Position numbers and translations under genes: made by a program
Notes under the pieces: model-generated
The model's database searches: none
What the model was told of the DNA's origin: nothing
What the model saw: the letters and a program-made list of their open reading frames with translations, nothing else
In this document: positions 57,592 through 64,000 of the stretch, one piece after another
How positions within the stretch are numbered: position 1 is the first letter of the stretch
Layout: each line of letters begins with the position of its first letter
NCBI RefSeq assembly: GCF_014648355.1
Contig: NZ_BMQY01000001.1
Span: forward strand, 1 to 64,000
Source of the DNA: Couchioplanes azureus
GTDB lineage: Bacteria > Actinomycetota > Actinomycetes > Mycobacteriales > Micromonosporaceae
Direction of reading: 5' to 3'
DNA: 64,000 nucleotides

Positions 57592-57616
57592 CGCGCCACC
57601 TCCCCATCTCGTACGC

Positions 57617-57639
57617 CCTACGAAAACTGTTCCCGTAGG
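57617..57639. promoter_or_regulatory. TetR-type operator in the divergent promoter
   Basis: The inverted repeat CCTACG-11-CGTAGG lies between the divergent oxidoreductase and TetR genes. TACGAAAA also occurs twice with 24-bp spacing (57619 and 57643). It fits shared repression of both genes. Confidence 0.5.
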
Positions 57640-57665
57640 CTATACGAAAATTGACGGGGGTGTCG

Positions 57666-58412
57666 ATGACGGATCCGGACCGGGTGCTGCCCCTGCTGTG
57701 GCGCCACCGCAACCCCGCGGCACCGGCGCGGACCGGCAGGCCGCCGCGGCTCACCGTGGACGAGGTGGTGACGGCCGCCGTCGCCCTCGCCGACGCGGAG
57801 GGCCTGGAGGCGACCTCGATGGCCCGGGTCGCCGCCCGCCTCGGCGTGGGGACGATGACCCTCTACACGTACGTACCCTCGCGCGCCGAGCTCGTCGAGC
57901 TGATGGTGGACGCGGTGCTCGGCGCGCGCGAGCTGCCGGGCCCCGGCGATCCCCGGCCACCGGACTGGCGTGACCGGATCCGCCTTTACGCGGACCGGAC
58001 CCGGGCGATGTACCGGGCCCATCCGTGGCTCAGCCGGGTGCCGACGGTCCGGCCTCCGCTCGGTCCCGGCGTGTTCCGCGAACGCGAGTACGTCCTGTCC
58101 GCTGTGGAGGATGCCGGATTGCCGCTGGCACGCGTCAACGAGGCCGCGGTGGCGATCGGCATGTTCGTCACCGCCGCCGCCCGCCAGGAGGGCGAGAACG
58201 TGCTGCTGCACCGGGCGACCGGGCAGACGAACGACGCGTGGTGGCGCGAGCGCGACCGCTTCTGGGAGAACTGGTTCGACGTCGAGCAGCACCCGGCGAT
58301 GACCCGGGTGTGGCACGCGGGCGGTTTCGGCGGCGCCGGGGAGCAGGCCGAGGCGGCGTTCGCCTACGGCCTGCGACTCATGCTGGACGGGATCGCCGGA
58401 TCAGTCGAGTGA
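57666..58412 (+). CDS. TetR/AcrR-family regulator
   Basis: A 248-residue TetR protein. The N-terminal helix-turn-helix is LTVDEVVTAAVALADAEGLEATSMARVAARLGVGTMTLYTYVPSRAEL. A ligand-binding helical domain with the class-typical C-terminus follows. ATG at 57666 is chosen; TTG at 57651 and GTG at 57660 also precede the domain. It ends 12 bp into the convergent FAH-family gene. It probably represses the divergent oxidoreductase. Confidence 0.9.
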   Translation: MTDPDRVLPLLWRHRNPAAPARTGRPPRLTVDEVVTAAVALADAEGLEATSMARVAARLGVGTMTLYTYVPSRAELVELMVDAVLGARELPGPGDPRPPDWRDRIRLYADRTRAMYRAHPWLSRVPTVRPPLGPGVFREREYVLSAVEDAGLPLARVNEAAVAIGMFVTAAARQEGENVLLHRATGQTNDAWWRERDRFWENWFDVEQHPAMTRVWHAGGFGGAGEQAEAAFAYGLRLMLDGIAGSVE

Positions 58413-59204
58413 GACCACCGGGTTGCGCAGCTCGCCGATCCCCTGGACGCTCACCGACACCGTGTCGCCCGGGACGAGGGGCCCGACGCCGGCCGGCGTT
58501 CCGGTGAGGATCACGTCGCCGGGCAGCAGGGTCATCACGTGGGACACGTACGACACCAGCGCCGGCACGTCGAAGACCATGTCCTTGGTGCGGCCGAGCT
58601 GGCGTACCTCCATCTCCTCGGGGTTGCGGCCGACCTCGCAGCGCACCTCCAGGTCGCTCACGTCCAGCTCGGTCTCGATCCACGGCCCGAGCGGGCAGAA
58701 CGAGTCGAAGCCCTTCGCCCGGGTCCACTGCGGGTCGCTGCGCTGCAGGTCACGCGCCGTGACGTCGTTGCCGACGGTGTAGCCGAAGATGGCCTTCTGG
58801 GCGCCGGCCCGGTCCACCCGGCGGGCCCCGCTGGCGCCGATCACCACGGCCAGCTCGCCCTCGTGCTCGACCTGGCGGGTGACCGGCGGGATGCGGATGG
58901 CGTCGTTCGGACCGATGACCGAGGTCGACGGCTTGATGAAGATCAGCGGCTCCTTGGGCACCTCGTTGCCCATCTCGGCCGCGTGGTCGGCGTAGTTGCG
59001 CCCGACGCCGATCACCTTGCTGGAGAAGATGGGTGCCAGCAGCCGGACGTCGGCGATCGCCCAACGCTGCCCGGTGAAGCGGACGTTCTGGAACGGGATG
59101 CTGTCGATCTCGGCGATCGTCAGGCCCTGGGCGCCGGGCTGCGCCTCACCCTCGACGACGCCGAAGGACACGCCACCGGCATGAACAAAACGAGCGAAAC
59201 GCAC
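58401..59204 (-). CDS. Fumarylacetoacetate hydrolase (FAH)-family protein
   Basis: A 267-residue FAH/2-hydroxyhepta-2,4-diene-dioate isomerase-type enzyme. It contains SKVIGVGRNYADHAAEMG, HEGELAVVIG, IFGYTVGNDVTARDLQRSDPQWTRAKGFDSFCPLGPWIE and LLPGDVILTGTPAGVGP, giving the metal site Glu/Glu/Asp. It cleaves C-C bonds or isomerises keto-acids; the substrate is unknown. GTG at 59204 has GGGG 6 bases upstream; an ATG 12 bases earlier is possible. Confidence 0.9.
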   Translation of the reverse strand: MRFARFVHAGGVSFGVVEGEAQPGAQGLTIAEIDSIPFQNVRFTGQRWAIADVRLLAPIFSSKVIGVGRNYADHAAEMGNEVPKEPLIFIKPSTSVIGPNDAIRIPPVTRQVEHEGELAVVIGASGARRVDRAGAQKAIFGYTVGNDVTARDLQRSDPQWTRAKGFDSFCPLGPWIETELDVSDLEVRCEVGRNPEEMEVRQLGRTKDMVFDVPALVSYVSHVMTLLPGDVILTGTPAGVGPLVPGDTVSVSVQGIGELRNPVVSLD

Positions 59205-59334
59205 GGATAACCCCATCCATCGAAAGCTTGCACGCAGCACCGAGGCTACGCCCCGGCTCCCGCCCGGACCCCGCTGCGCCGGGCCTTGCTCACAACCGGC
59301 GGCGCCGAGGCTCGATCGGACTGGACTCGCTGGA

Positions 59335-59340
59335 TACGCT
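59335..59340 (+). promoter_or_regulatory. -10 element of a probable leaderless promoter
   Basis: TACGCT with a 6-base spacer to the ATG at 59347; no Shine-Dalgarno. Confidence 0.45.
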
Positions 59341-59346
59341 GGTGCG

Positions 59347-60285
59347 ATGGGTATCAGCGAGAGTCACGCGCTGACTACCGTGCTGCCCAGCATCAGCTGG
59401 ATCCCCCTCGCCCGGGCCCACGCCGAACGGGCCGACGAGATGACGGCCGGCCACCGGGCCCGCCGGGCCGCCGGCGAGAAGCACCCCATAGAGGATTTCC
59501 TCTACGACTACTACGGCACCCGCCCGGCCCAGCTCCGCCGCTGGCACCCCGGCGTCGGCACCGGCCTCGCCCCGGCCCCCGACGGCCTGCCCGAGCAGGC
59601 GACCTGGAAGTTCTACTCCACCCGCCCCGACGGCGTGGTGACCCTGGACGTCGAGGCGTACATGCAGGCGCGAGGCGAGAGCGTCCGCTACATCCACGGC
59701 CTGCTCACGGCGACGGCGTCGCGTCCCGCGTTCTCCGGCTGCTTCGGCCTGCACGAGTGGGCGATGGTCTACCGCCAGCCGGAGCACCGCCACCCGCTGC
59801 CGCTGCGCCTCGGGCAGGCGGAGACCGACCGGGTGGTGGAGGAGCACCCGATCCGCTGCACCCACTTCGACGCCTTCCGCTTCTTCACCCCCGAGGCGGT
59901 CGGCCTCAACCGCCTCCAGCCGACCCGCGCCACCCAGGTCGACTTCGACCAGCCGGGCTGCCTGCACGCCGCGATGGACTGCCACAAGTGGGCGAGCAAG
60001 CTCGGCCCGGCCGTACCCGGGGCCCTGGCCCTCGACTGCTTCGCCCTGGCCGGCGACATCCGCCTGCTCGACATGCAGGCCAGCCCGTACGATCTCAGCT
60101 CCTACGGCCAGCCCCCGGTGAAGATCGAAACCCCGGAGGGCAAGGCCGAGTACGTCACCCGCCAGCGCGAGTTCGCCCGCCGGGCCGCGGCGCTGCGCGC
60201 CCGCCTCATCCGTGTCTGCGACGAGCTCCTCGGCCCGGCCCTCGCCGCCGAGAACCGCGAGGCCGTAGCACCCCACAACATCTGA
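59347..60285 (+). CDS. Actinobacterial protein usually labelled 3-methyladenine DNA glycosylase
   Basis: The protein has 312 residues. Databases label this actinobacterial family 3-methyladenine DNA glycosylase. The sequence shows no helix-hairpin-helix or AlkA/Tag motif. It carries HPIEDFLYDYYGTRPAQLRRWHPG, FYSTRPDG, CFGLHEWAMVY, IRCTHFDAFRFFTPEA, CLHAAMDCHKW and ASPYDLSSYG, with many His/Cys/Trp residues that suggest an uncharacterised metal or radical enzyme. ATG is preceded by TACGCT (leaderless). Confidence 0.75.
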   Translation: MGISESHALTTVLPSISWIPLARAHAERADEMTAGHRARRAAGEKHPIEDFLYDYYGTRPAQLRRWHPGVGTGLAPAPDGLPEQATWKFYSTRPDGVVTLDVEAYMQARGESVRYIHGLLTATASRPAFSGCFGLHEWAMVYRQPEHRHPLPLRLGQAETDRVVEEHPIRCTHFDAFRFFTPEAVGLNRLQPTRATQVDFDQPGCLHAAMDCHKWASKLGPAVPGALALDCFALAGDIRLLDMQASPYDLSSYGQPPVKIETPEGKAEYVTRQREFARRAAALRARLIRVCDELLGPALAAENREAVAPHNI

Positions 60286-60343
60286 TCGGGTACGCGCACA
60301 GACTCCTCCAGGGCTTGTTCCCGGGATGAGGGCCGCCTCCTCG

Positions 60344-62983
<2,640 letters not shown>

Positions 62984-62990
62984 CAGCTGA

Positions 62991-63299
62991 TCACCTCCAC
63001 CGTCGGATCGGGCGGGCGCGCAGCGCCGCCTCCAACGCATCGATGCGGTCCAGCAGGTCGAGGACCACACCGACCGCCGTGTAGTTCAAGCCCAGCCCGG
63101 CGCGCAGCCGCACGATTCGCGCCGCACGCGCCACCTGGGTCGCCGGCAGCAGGCAGCCGGCCGCACCGGGGTGCGTGTCGAGCAGTCCCAGCGCCACCAG
63201 CCGTTCGATCATGTGCGTGTCGACGCCGGCAGCGGCGGCGACCTGCGGCACGGTCAGGCCGGCTACACCGGCGCGCCGGACCAGGGCGTACCGGGTCAT
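62991..63299 (-). CDS. Chaperone modulator CbpM-like (MerR-type HTH)
   Basis: A 102-residue protein with one MerR-like winged helix ([31 protein letters not shown]) and a short C-terminal helix. This matches CbpM, which inhibits CbpA-type J-proteins, or a short HspR-like regulator. ATG overlaps the J-protein stop by 4 bases and has AAGGAGG upstream. It lies 7 bp before clpB. HspR would need a longer C-terminus, so CbpM is preferred. Confidence 0.75.
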   Translation of the reverse strand: MTRYALVRRAGVAGLTVPQVAAAAGVDTHMIERLVALGLLDTHPGAAGCLLPATQVARAARIVRLRAGLGLNYTAVGVVLDLLDRIDALEAALRARPIRRWR

Positions 63300-64000
63300 C
63301 GGCTGCCTCCTTTCCCACCCGGGCTCTGCCGGCGCGGGTCGAACGTCGAGGCCGCGGCCAGCTGCTTCCACAACCGCTGTTCGGTTTCGCTGGCCCGGGC
63401 GGGGACGGCGACCTTGACCTCGGCGTACAGATCGCCGGGTGTGCCCTTGGGATGCGGCATTCCGCGGCCACGCAGCCGCAGCCGACGCCCCGTCGACGAG
63501 CCGGGCGGCACCTGGACCTGCACCGGGCCGCCCGGAGTGTCGACCGGCACGCTCGCGCCGAGCGCGCCCTCCCAGGGCGCCACCGGTAGTTCGACGGTGA
63601 TGTCGCGGCCGTCGACCCGGTAGCGCGGGTGCGGTGCCAGACGCACGACCAGGTAGAGGTCGCCGCGCGGGCCGCCGCCGAGGCCGCCGGCCCCTTGTCC
63701 GGCCAGCCGGATACGCTGCCCGTCGGTCACCCCGGCAGGGATGTCCACCTCGTAGCTGCGCGGACCCGACGCGGTCTGCAGGGTGATCCGCCGCCGCCCA
63801 CCGGCGTACGCGTCCTCGACACCGAGCTCGATCTCGGCTTCGGTATCGGCGCCGGGTGCCTGCACGCGGCCGCCCCGGAAACCGCCGCCGAACAGCCCGC
63901 CCAGCAAGTCGTCGAATCCGACGCCACCGAAGCCCAGGTCGTCGTAGCCGCCGCGGCCGGTGTTGACGCGCACCCGCCGCCTACCGGAGCCACCGGACGG
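63296..64000 (-). CDS. Class II (CbpA-type) DnaJ co-chaperone (partial)
   Basis: At least 235 residues are seen; the frame runs off the right edge with no stop, so the J-domain lies outside. The visible part has a Gly/Phe-rich linker (RGGYDDLGFGGVGFDDLLGGLFGG) and two C-terminal substrate-binding beta domains with no CxxCxGxG zinc finger. This marks CbpA/class II proteins rather than DnaJ proper. It leads the operon with CbpM-like and clpB. Confidence 0.85.
   Translation of the reverse strand, partial: PSGGSGRRRVRVNTGRGGYDDLGFGGVGFDDLLGGLFGGGFRGGRVQAPGADTEAEIELGVEDAYAGGRRRITLQTASGPRSYEVDIPAGVTDGQRIRLAGQGAGGLGGGPRGDLYLVVRLAPHPRYRVDGRDITVELPVAPWEGALGASVPVDTPGGPVQVQVPPGSSTGRRLRLRGRGMPHPKGTPGDLYAEVKVAVPARASETEQRLWKQLAAASTFDPRRQSPGGKGGSR

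Overview
The window is high-GC, gene-dense actinobacterial chromosome. GTG starts are frequent, and 4-base ATGA/GTGA overlaps and convergent gene ends are common. The gene set points to a Gram-positive actinomycete: SepIVA-like protein, FbiD/CofC for coenzyme F420, a HupB with a long Lys/Ala/Thr tail, an NdgR-type IclR next to leuCD, GlnR-like boxes and a sortase-anchored surface protein. From memory, the core follows the order of the Mycobacterium tuberculosis Rv2918c-Rv2989 block (glnD-glnB-amt-ftsY-smc-fpg-rnc-sepIVA; coaD-rsmD-recG-DAK-thiL-ddl-gpsA-fbiD-ppk1-mutT1-hupB-leuD-leuC-iclR). Base composition and the accessory genes suggest Micromonosporaceae (Actinoplanes-like), but that is inference.

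Layout. 1-3.8 kb: the tail of a CAP-domain protein, then a surface-glycan pair (membrane methyltransferase and a large two-domain glycosyltransferase). 3.8-8 kb: nitrogen operon amtB-glnK-glnD behind a GlnR-like box. 8-17 kb: a kinase-like protein, ftsY, a PhoD-like phosphatase, a DinB protein, a HAD hydrolase and smc. 17-22.5 kb: small unknown genes, a CAP-domain protein, and a three-gene cluster (PelF-like glycosyltransferase, multispanning membrane protein, spherulin-4/GH135-like protein) resembling a reduced Pel polysaccharide locus. 22.4-29 kb: mutM, a GT-C membrane protein, rnc, plsX, rpmF, a DUF177 protein, sepIVA, coaD and rsmD. 29-31 kb: an AT-rich spacer and an LPLTG surface protein. 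31-38 kb: a MerR-controlled operon, DUF952, recG, a FakA-like DAK2 protein and rpmB. 38-47 kb: GNAT, thiL, a stand-alone RAM domain, DUF3515, ddl, a GntR/ABC operon, a PLP enzyme, gpsA and plsC. 47-55.6 kb: fbiD, a cold-shock-like protein, ppk1, mutT1-like, hupB, leuDC and ndgR. 55.6-64 kb: a metallo-hydrolase, tRNA-Glu, tRNA-Gln, an SDR/TetR divergon, an FAH-family enzyme, an uncharacterised protein, and a clpB-cbpM-dnaJ (class II) chaperone operon that runs off the right edge.

Regulation visible in sequence. Besides the GlnR-like box there is a textbook MerR promoter (19-bp spacer over an inverted repeat), a YtrA/GntR-type inverted repeat, a TetR-type divergent operator and several strong hairpin terminators. 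At least nine genes have a TAnnnT hexamer 6-7 bases before the start codon and no Shine-Dalgarno, the arrangement of leaderless transcripts. No insertion sequence, prophage, CRISPR array or classical biosynthetic gene cluster is visible.
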